Assembly (NCBI RefSeq): GCF_003932785.1
Contig: NZ_RQYT01000016.1
Span: forward strand, 1 to 53,040
Origin: Arachnia propionica
GTDB taxonomy: Bacteria > Actinomycetota > Actinomycetes > Propionibacteriales > Propionibacteriaceae
DNA: 53,040 nucleotides
Direction: 5' to 3'
How positions within the stretch are numbered: position 1 is the stretch's first letter; each line of letters opens with the position of its first letter. The notes under the pieces were generated by a model, which did not search any database, had not been told where the DNA came from, and saw nothing but the letters and a program-made list of their open reading frames with translations. Position numbers and translations under genes: made by a program. Shown one piece after another: positions 25,795 through 34,883 of the stretch.

Positions 25795-28700
25795 TCAGTG
25801 ACCGGTCCTGGGCAGACCCGGCTTCGGGCTCGGCGGCTGCGGCCTGTCCGGCAGCGGCGTCACCAGTCCGGCATCCAGGCTCGGATCGTCGGCCTTGTTC
25901 GGGCCGATCTCGTTGCCGCCCTTGAGCGGTGCGGTGAACCGCACCACGCCGTCGGCATCGACATCGGAGTCCAGTGCGTCGTCACCGCCGAGGTTCTGGC
26001 CGGTCCACGAGGTGCCCGCGGGGGCGGTGAACACCAGCTCGTACGCCGCACCCGGGACCAGGTCCTTGAACCCGTAGTACCCGGCGGCATCCGTGACGGT
26101 CTCGGCCACCACGACGCCGGCCCCGTCCCGCAGGACGACGCGGACACCGGAGACCGGGGTCTCGCCCTTGGTCTGCTGACCGTCGCGGTTCGCATCGACC
26201 CACACGAAGTCGCCGATGGAGACCCGGCCGAGCTTCAGCGGCTCGTCGTCGTCGTTGTCGGTCGGCGTCTCGGCGGGCGGGTTCGCGCCCGGGTTCTCAC
26301 CCAGCGGCACGACCTCGACGACCTCCGACGGGGCCGGGACCACGTAGGCGATGTTGACGAAACCGGAGTCGATGGCCGCGGCCGGAACCTGATCGGCGAC
26401 CTTGGCGGTCACCTTCACCACGGCGCCGTCGGCACCGGCGGGCAGGGCCACCGACGAGACGCACACGGGGCGCGAGGCGTCCGTGGTGATGTCGCAGGTG
26501 TAGTTCTCACCCTCCATGCGCACCACGCTCAGCCCTGCGGGCAGGACATCGACCACGCTCCACCCGGGAAGGGCGTCGACCGGACCGTCGTTGTGCGGCA
26601 CCAGGTTGAACACCACCTCGTCGCCGGGGAGGACCACCTCCTTGGAGGACTCGTCCAGCGTCTTGGTCAGCCTCAGGTTGAGCTTCACGAGACCCGCGTC
26701 CAGGCTCGGATCGTCCGTGACCTCCGGCCCGGCGGCGTTGACACCCTTGGCGGGGGCCGTGAACCTCACCACACCGACGGCATCGACGTCGGAATCCTTG
26801 GCGTCGTCCCCACCCTGGACGTCCTGACCGGTCCAGCCGTAGGACTCGGGTGCGGTGAACACCAGTTCGTGGGCGGCGCCGGGTACCAGGTTGTTGAACC
26901 AGTAGTAGCCCTTGTCATTGGTGACCGTCTCCGCAACGACCTCGCCGGAGGCGTCCTTGAGCGCCACGGCGACCCCGGCCACCGGGGCCTCGCCCTCGCT
27001 CTGGAGACCGTCGCGGTTGACGTCGAGCCACACGAAGTCACCGATGGACACCCGCGACTCGGTGGTCACGTCGGCGTGGGCGTCGTTGTCGGTGCCGGTC
27101 GTGGCGGTGTTGACGTCCACGTTGTTGGGGTCCTTGGGCTCGGGCTTGACCAGCGGGTTCGACTCGGGCAGGGCGTCCTTGGCGTCAGGGGCGACGTGGG
27201 CGAGGTTCCGCACCGACCCGTTGAAGTCCTTCACGACCTCGGCCTTCACGACGACCGGAGCGGCCGTCTCACCCGCCCCGAGGGGCGCCTCGTGGGTGCA
27301 GGTCAGGGCGGCGACGTCACAGGTGTACCCGGTGCCGGACATCTCGACGACCCGCAGCACCGACGGCGGCATCTCCGTCACGGTCCAGGAGCCCATGGAG
27401 GCGGAGGGCCCCTCGTTGCGGGGGGTCAGCTCGAAGGTGACGATGTCACCGACGTGGACGGTGCCCTTCGAGGTGAGGGTCTTGGTGAGCACGAGGTTGT
27501 AACCCACCACACCGGCGTCGAGCGACGGATCATCGGCCTTGTTCGGGCCGACCGCGTTGGCACCCTCGGTCGGTGCGACGAACCGCACCACACCAGCGGC
27601 GTCGACATCGGAGTCCCTGGCATCGTCACCGAGGTCCTGACCAGTCCACGACAGCCCCTCGGGGAGGGAGAACACCAACTGGTAGGGGGTGCCGGAGATG
27701 AGGTCGCTGAACCAGTAGTAACCCTCGGCGTTGGTCGTGGCGGAGCGCAGCTCGGTGCCGTCGGCCTCGCGGAGGGAGACGGTCACATCGGCAACGGGCG
27801 GTTCGTTCTCGTCCTGGAGACCGTTGCGGTTGACGTCGTACCAGACGAAGTCGCCGACGGAAACGGGCACCGTGTTGGGGCGGTAGGTGTTGGTCACGGT
27901 GACCTTGTTCTCGGAGCCCTTGGCGATGACGACGGGGGTGCCTAGGTCCTTCGACTCGAGGGTGAAGTCGGCGATGGCGACGTCGTCCTCGCCGGTGATG
28001 CGGCAGGTGGTGCCGAGCGGGAACTCACCGACGGTGGTCTCGACGGCGGCGCGGAGGTTCAGCCGGCCGGTGGCGGGGGTGTTGCGGTTGCCCATCGAGT
28101 CACACTCGTAGGTGACGGGGAAGTCGAGGTCCGCGCCGATCCCCTGGGGGACGACGGCCTTGGTGACCTTGAAGGGGGCGAACTCCTTCGGCAGCCAGGT
28201 GTTGGTGAGTTCCACCGCCAGGGCCTTCTGGTCGACGATGACGAAGTCGGCCCGCTGGCCGTCCTCGGACACCGTCACCGCAGGATCCTCGGAGGAGAAC
28301 TCGTAGTCACCCCAGAGACCGGTCTCAGGAGCGGGATTGGCGGAGATGACCTTCTCGGTGAGGGAGACCTTCGTGCCCTCGGGGAAGCTGGCCTCGTAGA
28401 CGGTGCCGGCACCGACGGTCACGGTGTAGGTCGTCGGGTTCGACGGCGCGGTCCAGTCCGGGTAGTCGGCTGCGGTCCTGCCCTCGGGGAGTTCGTAGTG
28501 GATGGTCACGTCGAACTTCTGGTCCGCAGGGAATCCGGCCCCGGAGACCAGCTTGAGCACCTTGAACGAGCCGAATCCCTTGCGGTAGTGGATGGTCGCA
28601 GCGAAGGTCTGCACGTAGTGGGTCTTCACCGAGAACGAGCGGGCCTTGCCCACGAACTCACCGGAGTTGGAGTAGGTCTGACCCGGGATGACCGTTCCAC

Positions 28701-29685
28701 CACCGGGGAAGGATGTGGCGTAGGCGTAGTTGTAGTTGCACTCCTGCTTGAAGGGACCCGAGTACTCGACCTGCATCTCGGTCTTCTCGGCGTTGATGAC
28801 CACGTTGAGGTTGAAGCCCTTGCCGAGGTCCTTGCCCTGGCGTGCGACCTCGACGGACTTGTAGCCGTGGGGGACGCTCCGGTCGGCACAGACCTCGTTC
28901 AGGGTCGCGAGCTCGCCGGCGGCGGCATCAGTGATGAACTGGTGTCCGGGGCGCACCCTGTCGATGATGCGGACGGACTCACCGGGCTGGTAGTTCTTGG
29001 CCAACCAGGGGCCGCCGGCGTAGATGGTCCACCGGACATTCCTCGCACCTGCCACGGGCGGGCTGGCCCACTTGCTGGCGCCGCCGCTGGCCTTGAACTC
29101 GTCGGGGCCGACGGGCTTGTCGTAGGGCAGAGGAACCCGCTTGGTTGACCCGTTGGCGATGACGTCGAGTTCGGCGCTGTCGCTGATGTCGACGACGCTG
29201 AGCATCACCTCGAGGCTGCCCGCGACGTCGCGCATCCCGCGGATGACCTCCCCGAAGGTGCAGGTCACCTCAGGGACGTTCTTGTACCAGGGCTGCCCGC
29301 TCGCGGGATGGATGTTCTTCAGCACACAGGAACCGGCCTCGGTCCCGTCGGCCGCCTTCATCGGGAAGGTGCCCTCTTCGCGGATCGACATCTGCCGCGG
29401 CAGCGTGACCTTGAACGAGTCACCCGGCTTGGCGTCGGCGCGGGAAGCGTCGTAGTTCATGCTGAACTTGACGCGGCTGCCCACCTTCAGGGTGCCGTCG
29501 TCGAGGACGACGCCCTCGGCGTTCGTCTCGTCGAAACGGAGGTCGGTGAAGGTGATTCTGCTGTTCTCCTCGGCATGGGCCTCCTGGCTGTGACCTGCGA
29601 TGACGAGCATCGACGAGGCCAGCAGGAATCCCGTGACCGCAGCCAGCGCGCGGCGGGGGGCGCTGCGCAGCGATGACGACTGCAT
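25795..29685 (-). CDS. Sdr-like surface adhesin with LPRTG tail
   Basis: 1296 residues. The signal peptide ends at AHA (about residue 38). A fibrinogen/collagen-adhesin-like head (about 40-370) precedes two DUF5979-like domains (FGSFKVLKLVSGAGFP, FAPFKVTKAVVPQGIG). Then come SdrD B-like domains starting near residues 606, 879 and 1155 (VSIGDFVW.D.NR.G.Q, PSLDAG at each end). The first two are each followed by a DUF11 domain (LVLTKTL, LRLTKTLDESS). After the third comes only RPQPPSPKPGLPRTGH-stop. AAGGAG supports the ATG at 29685. LPxTG is terminal, with no membrane helix or charged tail, which is unusual for a sortase substrate. The role in host or biofilm binding is inferred from the domains. 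Confidence 0.92.
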   Translation of the reverse strand: MQSSSLRSAPRRALAAVTGFLLASSMLVIAGHSQEAHAEENSRITFTDLRFDETNAEGVVLDDGTLKVGSRVKFSMNYDASRADAKPGDSFKVTLPRQMSIREEGTFPMKAADGTEAGSCVLKNIHPASGQPWYKNVPEVTCTFGEVIRGMRDVAGSLEVMLSVVDISDSAELDVIANGSTKRVPLPYDKPVGPDEFKASGGASKWASPPVAGARNVRWTIYAGGPWLAKNYQPGESVRIIDRVRPGHQFITDAAAGELATLNEVCADRSVPHGYKSVEVARQGKDLGKGFNLNVVINAEKTEMQVEYSGPFKQECNYNYAYATSFPGGGTVIPGQTYSNSGEFVGKARSFSVKTHYVQTFAATIHYRKGFGSFKVLKLVSGAGFPADQKFDVTIHYELPEGRTAADYPDWTAPSNPTTYTVTVGAGTVYEASFPEGTKVSLTEKVISANPAPETGLWGDYEFSSEDPAVTVSEDGQRADFVIVDQKALAVELTNTWLPKEFAPFKVTKAVVPQGIGADLDFPVTYECDSMGNRNTPATGRLNLRAAVETTVGEFPLGTTCRITGEDDVAIADFTLESKDLGTPVVIAKGSENKVTVTNTYRPNTVPVSVGDFVWYDVNRNGLQDENEPPVADVTVSLREADGTELRSATTNAEGYYWFSDLISGTPYQLVFSLPEGLSWTGQDLGDDARDSDVDAAGVVRFVAPTEGANAVGPNKADDPSLDAGVVGYNLVLTKTLTSKGTVHVGDIVTFELTPRNEGPSASMGSWTVTEMPPSVLRVVEMSGTGYTCDVAALTCTHEAPLGAGETAAPVVVKAEVVKDFNGSVRNLAHVAPDAKDALPESNPLVKPEPKDPNNVDVNTATTGTDNDAHADVTTESRVSIGDFVWLDVNRDGLQSEGEAPVAGVAVALKDASGEVVAETVTNDKGYYWFNNLVPGAAHELVFTAPESYGWTGQDVQGGDDAKDSDVDAVGVVRFTAPAKGVNAAGPEVTDDPSLDAGLVKLNLRLTKTLDESSKEVVLPGDEVVFNLVPHNDGPVDALPGWSVVDVLPAGLSVVRMEGENYTCDITTDASRPVCVSSVALPAGADGAVVKVTAKVADQVPAAAIDSGFVNIAYVVPAPSEVVEVVPLGENPGANPPAETPTDNDDDEPLKLGRVSIGDFVWVDANRDGQQTKGETPVSGVRVVLRDGAGVVVAETVTDAAGYYGFKDLVPGAAYELVFTAPAGTSWTGQNLGGDDALDSDVDADGVVRFTAPLKGGNEIGPNKADDPSLDAGLVTPLPDRPQPPSPKPGLPRTGH

Positions 29686-29776
29686 CTTTTCTCCTTGTGG
29701 CTTCCTTCGGAAGTGATCTGGGCACCAACGGCGGCCCAATGAACGAAGGGAGCTTACTGAAAGTTAGCATTGGCCG

Positions 29777-29791
29777 AAAGTTTGACTTTCA
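29777..29791. promoter_or_regulatory. Short perfect dyad upstream of the adhesin gene
   Basis: GAAAGT-TTG-ACTTTC, followed at 29757-29767 by another GAAAGTT. It is an AT-rich patch in a GC-rich context, about 90 bp upstream of the adhesin start, and a plausible promoter/operator. No confident -10/-35 pair was found. Confidence 0.35.
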
Positions 29792-29841
29792 ACCGTGCAT
29801 TCACCTTTGTCCAGTTCGGAGGGTGGATGTCAGCCGGGCGA

Positions 29842-29869
29842 GGCGGCGCCGACGCCGACGGCGCCCGCC
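29842..29869. terminator. Possible terminator after ldh
   Basis: GGCGGCGCCG pairs with CGGCGCCCGCC (one bulged base) just 4 bp beyond the ldh stop on the minus strand. Confidence 0.45.
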
Positions 29870-29872
29870 TTC

Positions 29873-30823
29873 TCAGTATCCGAGGGTGGAGAGGGTGTGG
29901 CGGATCGCCTGGGCGGACTCGTGCATGCAGCCCAGCTCGCCGTCGGTCAGGGGCAGCAGCAGCTGCCGCCCCGCGCCGGAACGATCGACGATCGTCGGCA
30001 CCGACAGGCACACGTCCTTGATCCCGTACCAGTCCTCGACGAGGCTGGACACGGGCAGCACCCGGTGCTCGTTGCGGAGGATGGACTCGATGATCCGGGT
30101 GCCCGCCAACCCGATGGCGTGGTTCGTCGCGCCCTTGCCTGCGATCACCTCGTAGGCGGCGTTCACCACGCGGTCGGCGATGTCGTCGCGCATCGACTCG
30201 TCGAGAACCCCCGTCTGCCTGGACCAGTCCAGCAGCGGCACCCCACCGATCGTCGCGGAACTCCACAACGGGATCTCGGAGTCGCCGTGCTCACCGGCGA
30301 TGTAGGCGTGCACGTTGCCGACCGCCACCTCACAGGCCTCCGCAACCAGGTAGCGCAACCGCGACGAGTCCAGCACCGTGCCCGAACCGAACAGCTGGTT
30401 CCGGGGCAGGCCACTGATCTTCAGCGCGGCGTAGGTCGTCACGTCGACGGGGTTGGTCACCATGAGGAAGATCGCCTCGGGCGAACGCTCCACCAGCGGC
30501 GGGATCACCTTCTCCATGAGACCCACCGTGGATGCGGCGAGGTCCATCCGGGTCTCCCCCGGCTTCTGTTTCGCGCCCGCCGTGATGACCACGACATCGC
30601 TGCCGCGGGTGACCTCCGGGTCATCGGACCCGGTGATCCGCACCTGCGGCATGAACTGGCTGCCGTGGGCCATGTCGAGGGCCTCGGCCCGGACCTTCGC
30701 CCCGTTGACGTCGTACAGCACGACCTCCCGGGCCACGCCCTTGATGAGGCTGGCGTAGGCGAGCGACGAACCGACCGCCCCCGCGCCGACGATGCACAGC
30801 TTGTTGACTCCCTTGACGCTCAT
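29873..30823 (-). CDS. ldh: L-lactate dehydrogenase
   Basis: 316 residues. Interconverts pyruvate and L-lactate with NAD(H). VGAGAVGSSLAY (NAD site), DMAHGS, the substrate loop AGAKQKPGETRMDL with catalytic-loop Arg, TNPVDV, and IAGEHGDSEIPLWS with the catalytic His. MAHG and KPGETR favour lactate over malate dehydrogenase. It starts 1 bp after the prs stop, so it is the last gene of a glmU-prs-ldh unit, an unusual partner for prs. Confidence 0.95.
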   Translation of the reverse strand: MSVKGVNKLCIVGAGAVGSSLAYASLIKGVAREVVLYDVNGAKVRAEALDMAHGSQFMPQVRITGSDDPEVTRGSDVVVITAGAKQKPGETRMDLAASTVGLMEKVIPPLVERSPEAIFLMVTNPVDVTTYAALKISGLPRNQLFGSGTVLDSSRLRYLVAEACEVAVGNVHAYIAGEHGDSEIPLWSSATIGGVPLLDWSRQTGVLDESMRDDIADRVVNAAYEVIAGKGATNHAIGLAGTRIIESILRNEHRVLPVSSLVEDWYGIKDVCLSVPTIVDRSGAGRQLLLPLTDGELGCMHESAQAIRHTLSTLGY

Positions 30824-30824
30824 G

Positions 30825-31799
30825 TCAGGCCTGCCCTCCGAACAGCGAGGTCACCGACCCGTCCATGAACACGGCGTTGATCGCCTTCGCGATGAGCGGG
30901 GCGATGGACAGCACCGTCAGGTTCTGGATGGGCTCGGCGGTCCGGATCGGCAGGGTGTTCGTGACGATGATCTCCGACATGCCGCAGGCGTTGAGGCGCT
31001 CCGCCGCCGGGCCGGAGAACACCGCGTGGGTGGCGGCGCAGATGACCTGCTTCGCCCCGCGCTCGTGGAGGGCGTGGGCGGCCTGGGTGATGGTTCCGGC
31101 CGTGTCGATCATGTCGTCGACGAGCAGGCACACCTTGCCCTTGACGTCGCCCACCACCTCGTGGACCGCGACGGTGTTCGCCTTCTCGTGGTCACGTCGC
31201 TTGTGGATGATCGCCAAGGGGCAGCCGAGCTTGTCGGTCCAGAGATCCGCCAGCCGCACCCGGCCCGCGTCGGGCGAGACCACCGTCATGTCCGAGGTGT
31301 CGTAACGGGACGTCACGTGATCGGCGAGGACCGGCAGCCCCCACAGGTGGTCGACGGGACCGTCGAAGAAGCCCTGGATCTGGGAGGCGTGGAGGTCGAC
31401 GCTCATGATCCGGTCGGCCCCGGCCGCCTTGAACAGGTCCGCGACGAGCCGGGCCGAGATGGGTTCCCGCCCGAGGTGCTTCTTGTCCTGGCGGGCGTAG
31501 GGATAGAACGGGGCCACGACGGTGATCCGCTTGGCCGAGGCCCGCTTGAGGGCGTCGACCATGATGAGCTGCTCCATGATCCACTCGTTGACCGGGGCCG
31601 TGTGGCTCTGGATCACGAAGGCGTCACAGCCCCGCACCGACTCCTCGAACCGGACGTAGATCTCCGAGTTGGCGTAGGCCAGCGCCCGCGTGGGCACCAG
31701 CGAGGCCCCCAGGGTCTCGGCCACCTCCTCCGCCAGCTCCGGGTAGGCGCGCCCACTGAACAGCATGAGGTGCTTGTTGTTCGCCGTGCGATTCGTCAT
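30825..31799 (-). CDS. prs: Ribose-phosphate pyrophosphokinase (PRPP synthetase)
   Basis: 324 residues. Makes PRPP from ribose-5-phosphate and ATP for nucleotide, His and Trp synthesis. FSGRAYPELAEEV at the start, the flexible-loop and regulatory parts IVVAPFYPYARQDKKH-like, DLHASQIQGFF, and the PRPP-binding VCLLVDDMIDTAGTI. ATG at 31799; a longer frame upstream lies in glmU. It follows glmU by 7 bp, the standard actinobacterial order. Confidence 0.96.
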   Translation of the reverse strand: MTNRTANNKHLMLFSGRAYPELAEEVAETLGASLVPTRALAYANSEIYVRFEESVRGCDAFVIQSHTAPVNEWIMEQLIMVDALKRASAKRITVVAPFYPYARQDKKHLGREPISARLVADLFKAAGADRIMSVDLHASQIQGFFDGPVDHLWGLPVLADHVTSRYDTSDMTVVSPDAGRVRLADLWTDKLGCPLAIIHKRRDHEKANTVAVHEVVGDVKGKVCLLVDDMIDTAGTITQAAHALHERGAKQVICAATHAVFSGPAAERLNACGMSEIIVTNTLPIRTAEPIQNLTVLSIAPLIAKAINAVFMDGSVTSLFGGQA

Positions 31800-31806
31800 C
31801 GGTGGT

Positions 31807-33291
31807 TCAGCCCTTCCGCTTGGCCCGGGATTCGGTGACGGCGGCGTGGACGCTGCCGTCGTTGGTCTCCGCCGCCTGGGCGGCCTTGGAGCCCGGGCGT
31901 CGTTTGGGCACCCAGTCCTCGGCGACGTACTGCCTGCCGCGCGCCACGGCGAGACCACCGGCCGGGACGTCGTCGGTGACGGTGGAGCCCGCCGCGACGA
32001 AGGCTCCGTCGGCGACGTCCACGGGGGCGACGAGCACGGAGTTGGAACCGATGAACACGGACCGGCCGATGTGGGTCATGGACTTGTTGATCCCGTCGTA
32101 GTTGGCGAAGATCGTTCCCGCACCGATGTTGGCGCCCTCGTCGATGACGGCATCGCCCACATAGGCCAGGTGCGGCACCTTCGACCCCTCGCCGATCACG
32201 GCGTTCTTCGTCTCGACGAAGGCGCCGATCTTGCCGCGCGCCGCCAGTTGGGTGCCGGGCCGGAGGTAGGAGTAGGGGCCGACGACGGCGCCCTCCCCGA
32301 TGATCGCGAGGGAGCCGTGGGTGCGGATCACCTCCGCGTCCGCGCCGACCTCGACATCCGCGAGGGTGGTGTCCGGACCGATCGTGGCGCCGACGCCGAC
32401 GGTGGTGGCCCCCTGGAGGGTCGTGCCGGGCAGGAGGGTGACGTCCTGCGCGAGGTCCACGTCGATGTCCACCCAGGTGGTGGCCGGGTCGACGACGGTG
32501 ACGCCCTCGAGCATCCAACGTTCGAGGATGCGTCGGTTGAGCTCCTGGTTCATCCGGGCCAGCTGGAGGCGGTCGTTGACGCCCTCGGTCTGCCAGATGT
32601 CGTCGGTGACCATGGCGCCGACCGATTGGCCACGGTCGTGGGCGAACCGGAGCACGTCGGTGAGGTACTGCTCGCCCTGGGCGTTGTCGGTGGTGAGCTG
32701 TCCGAGCCCGGCCCGCAGGGTGGCCGCGTCGAAGACGTAGATGCCGGAGTTGATCTCCCGGATGCGCCGCTGGTCGTCGGTGGCGTCGCGGTGCTCGACG
32801 ATCCCGGTCACCCGACCCTCGGTCCGCACGATGCGGCCGTAGCCGGTGGGGTCGTCGACCTCCGCGGTGAGCACCGTGACGGCGTTGTGGTCGGCGCGGT
32901 GGAGGGTGACCAGCCGCTGGAGGGTCTCGCCGGTGAGCAGCGGGACGTCGCCGTAGGTGACCACGACCTCCCCGTCGAACTCGGGAAGCCCGGCCAGCGC
33001 GCAGGAGACCGCGTGCCCGGTGCCCAGCTGCTGCTCCTGGACCGCGGTGGTGACGGTTTCGTTGAGGGATTCGAGGTGCTCGGCGACCTGGACCCGCTGA
33101 TGCCCGACGACGACGACGAGGTGGGCCGGGTTGAGGGCCGCGGCGGCGGAGACCGCATAGCTGAGCATGGAACGCCCACACACCTCGTGGAGGAGCTTGG
33201 AGCGTCGGGATTTCATCCTGGTGCCGCCGCCGGCGGCCAGGACCACCACTGCCTGGACTGAATCGGCTGGGGTCTCGAGATGGTCGCTCAA
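31807..33291 (-). CDS. glmU: Bifunctional GlmU (N-acetylglucosamine-1-P uridyltransferase / glucosamine-1-P acetyltransferase)
   Basis: 494 residues. The N-terminal pyrophosphorylase domain (LAAGGGTRMKSRRSKLLHE) and the C-terminal left-handed beta-helix acetyltransferase (repeats such as TLLPGTTLQGATTVG, IGEGAVVGPYSYLRPG, GAGTIFANYDGINK) make UDP-GlcNAc for the cell wall. TTG start at 33291 is chosen because GGGAGGAG lies just upstream. The tail is basic and Ala-rich, as in other actinobacterial GlmU. tRNA-Gln lies immediately upstream. Confidence 0.96.
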   Translation of the reverse strand: MSDHLETPADSVQAVVVLAAGGGTRMKSRRSKLLHEVCGRSMLSYAVSAAAALNPAHLVVVVGHQRVQVAEHLESLNETVTTAVQEQQLGTGHAVSCALAGLPEFDGEVVVTYGDVPLLTGETLQRLVTLHRADHNAVTVLTAEVDDPTGYGRIVRTEGRVTGIVEHRDATDDQRRIREINSGIYVFDAATLRAGLGQLTTDNAQGEQYLTDVLRFAHDRGQSVGAMVTDDIWQTEGVNDRLQLARMNQELNRRILERWMLEGVTVVDPATTWVDIDVDLAQDVTLLPGTTLQGATTVGVGATIGPDTTLADVEVGADAEVIRTHGSLAIIGEGAVVGPYSYLRPGTQLAARGKIGAFVETKNAVIGEGSKVPHLAYVGDAVIDEGANIGAGTIFANYDGINKSMTHIGRSVFIGSNSVLVAPVDVADGAFVAAGSTVTDDVPAGGLAVARGRQYVAEDWVPKRRPGSKAAQAAETNDGSVHAAVTESRAKRKG

Positions 33292-33356
33292 CTGGGGCTC
33301 CTCCCTGGCAGGCGGGCCCGAGTCGGCCCGTCGGGCCCAACAATACCGGGGCGATG

Positions 33357-33438
33357 TGGCTCCCCGGGTAGGAGTCGAACCTACTTCGCTTGTCCTGATT
33401 CAAAGTCAGGCGGGCCCTGCCGAAAGACCAACCGGGGA
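33357..33438 (-). tRNA. tRNA-Gln (anticodon UUG)
   Basis: Acceptor TCCCCGG/CCGGGGA with G discriminator and encoded CCA; D stem GGTC/GGCC; anticodon stem CCTGA/TCAGG with loop CTTTGAA (anticodon TTG); T arm GTAGG-TTCGACT-CCTAC. The total is 82 nt because there are two bases between the D and anticodon stems and nine bases (ACAAGCGAA) in the variable region, longer than the 4-5 usual for class I tRNAs. The position beside glmU-prs is conserved in actinobacteria. Confidence 0.88.
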
Positions 33439-33574
33439 ATGGCCTGCGCGCAGGCCTGGTGGCAATTCTACCCTCACGACGCGGGTGGTCGGGTTCTCCA
33501 CAGGTGGCGACGATTTCCGTCCGTCGTGACCAATACGCCCCGGAACTGCCCATGATGGGGGTGAGGAGGTCATG

Positions 33575-34225
33575 ATGACACGCTGTTTCGGGACAGGGGA
33601 CCCGCTCTACGAGAGGTATCACGACGAGGAGTGGGGGCGGCCGCCACAGGACGTGCCGGACGAGGCGCCGCTGTTCGAGAGGATCGCCCTGGAGGGGTTC
33701 CAGGCGGGCCTGAGCTGGTTGACGGTGCTGCGGAAACGGGAGGCGTTCCGCGTCGCGTTCGGCGGGTTCCGGCCTGACCTCGTCGCGGGCTACGGCGACG
33801 AGGAGGTGACCCGGTTGTCTCGGGATCCGACCATCATCAGGAATCCACTCAAGATCAGGGCCACCATCCGCAACGCCCGCGCCGTCGTCTCACTGCACGA
33901 ACAGGGCCTGCGGCTGTGGGACGTCCTGCGCGGCTTCGCGCCCGAGCCCCGGGCGGCCCCCGGGTCGATGGCGGAGCTGCCGTCGAGCACGGCGGAGTCG
34001 GAGGCGCTGAGTCGACGGATGAAGGAGCTGGGCTTCACGTTCGTCGGGCCCGTCACCATGTACGCCACGCTGCAGGCCCTGGGGCTGGTGAACGATCATC
34101 TGGCGGACTGTCCCCAGCGCGGACCGGCCGGTGAGGCGTCCAGAGCTTGGGATTCGGCCTCGGGATCGGCAAGATGGGGGCCATGCCCACACCGACCCGA
34201 GCCCGAGCCCCTCGCCCCCGGGTGA
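33575..34225 (+). CDS. tag: DNA-3-methyladenine glycosylase I
   Basis: 216 residues from the second of two ATGs. RCFGTGDPLYERYHDEEWG is the Tag signature; LEGFQAGLSWLTVLRKRE carries the catalytic Glu; the zinc site is Cys4, an N-terminal His, and His/Cys in NDHLADCP. Removes 3-methyladenine from DNA. The normal family end is near LADCP; the last 35 or so residues overlap the TetR start region and may be a frame run-on. GGAGG lies just before the ATGATG. Confidence 0.93.
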   Translation: MTRCFGTGDPLYERYHDEEWGRPPQDVPDEAPLFERIALEGFQAGLSWLTVLRKREAFRVAFGGFRPDLVAGYGDEEVTRLSRDPTIIRNPLKIRATIRNARAVVSLHEQGLRLWDVLRGFAPEPRAAPGSMAELPSSTAESEALSRRMKELGFTFVGPVTMYATLQALGLVNDHLADCPQRGPAGEASRAWDSASGSARWGPCPHRPEPEPLAPG

Positions 34226-34875
34226 GGTTGTCGGCGGCGGAGCGTCACGAGCAGTTGCTGCTGATCGCCCGCTCGGTGTTCGCCGAGCGAGGATTCGAGG
34301 GTGCGTCGGTGGAGGAGATCGCCGCGCGTGCCGGCGTGTCGAAACCGGTGGTCTACGAGCACTTCGGCGGGAAGGACGGCGCCTACAAGGAGGTGGTGGA
34401 GCGCGAGACCACCACGCTGCACTCGGCCATCCGCACCGCGTTGACCACCCCCGGGGCGAGGGCACGGGAGACCCTGGAGCGCGGCGCGCTGGCCCTGCTG
34501 GACTACATCGACGGCTGCCCCGACGGGTTCCGCATCCTGTCCAGGGACTCGTCGCTGGCGAACCCGAACGGTTCCTTCGCCTCGATCCTCAGCGACATCG
34601 CGATGCAGGTGGAGGACATCCTCGTCGCGGACTTCGATCGGCTGGGGCTCGAGTCGGCCTTCGCGCCGCTGTACGCCCAGGCCCTGGTGGGGCTGGTGAC
34701 CATGACGGGCCAGCAGTGGTTGGAGACGCGCGAGCCGGACCGGCTCGTCGTGGCCCGGCACCTCATCAACCTGGCGTGGAACGGCATGGCCCATCTGAGA
34801 CCGGATCCGCAGCTGCTCGTGGAGCGGCTGGATCGGGAACGTCCGCGGAACTCAGGCGACGATTCCGCGGCCTGA
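34183..34875 (+). CDS. TetR-family transcription regulator
   Basis: 230 residues from the ATG at 34183. HTH: LIARSVFAERGFEGASVEEIAARAGVSKPVVYEHFGGKDG-type pattern; the C-terminal ligand domain is all-helical (LLDYIDGCPDGFRIL, LVTMTGQQWLETREPD). Earlier in-frame starts (TTG 34147, ATG 34174) are possible but would extend further into tag. It overlaps tag and is convergent with the MarR gene 8 bp away. Target genes are unknown. Confidence 0.9.
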   Translation: MPTPTRARAPRPRVRLSAAERHEQLLLIARSVFAERGFEGASVEEIAARAGVSKPVVYEHFGGKDGAYKEVVERETTTLHSAIRTALTTPGARARETLERGALALLDYIDGCPDGFRILSRDSSLANPNGSFASILSDIAMQVEDILVADFDRLGLESAFAPLYAQALVGLVTMTGQQWLETREPDRLVVARHLINLAWNGMAHLRPDPQLLVERLDRERPRNSGDDSAA

Positions 34876-34883
34876 CGCCTTGG

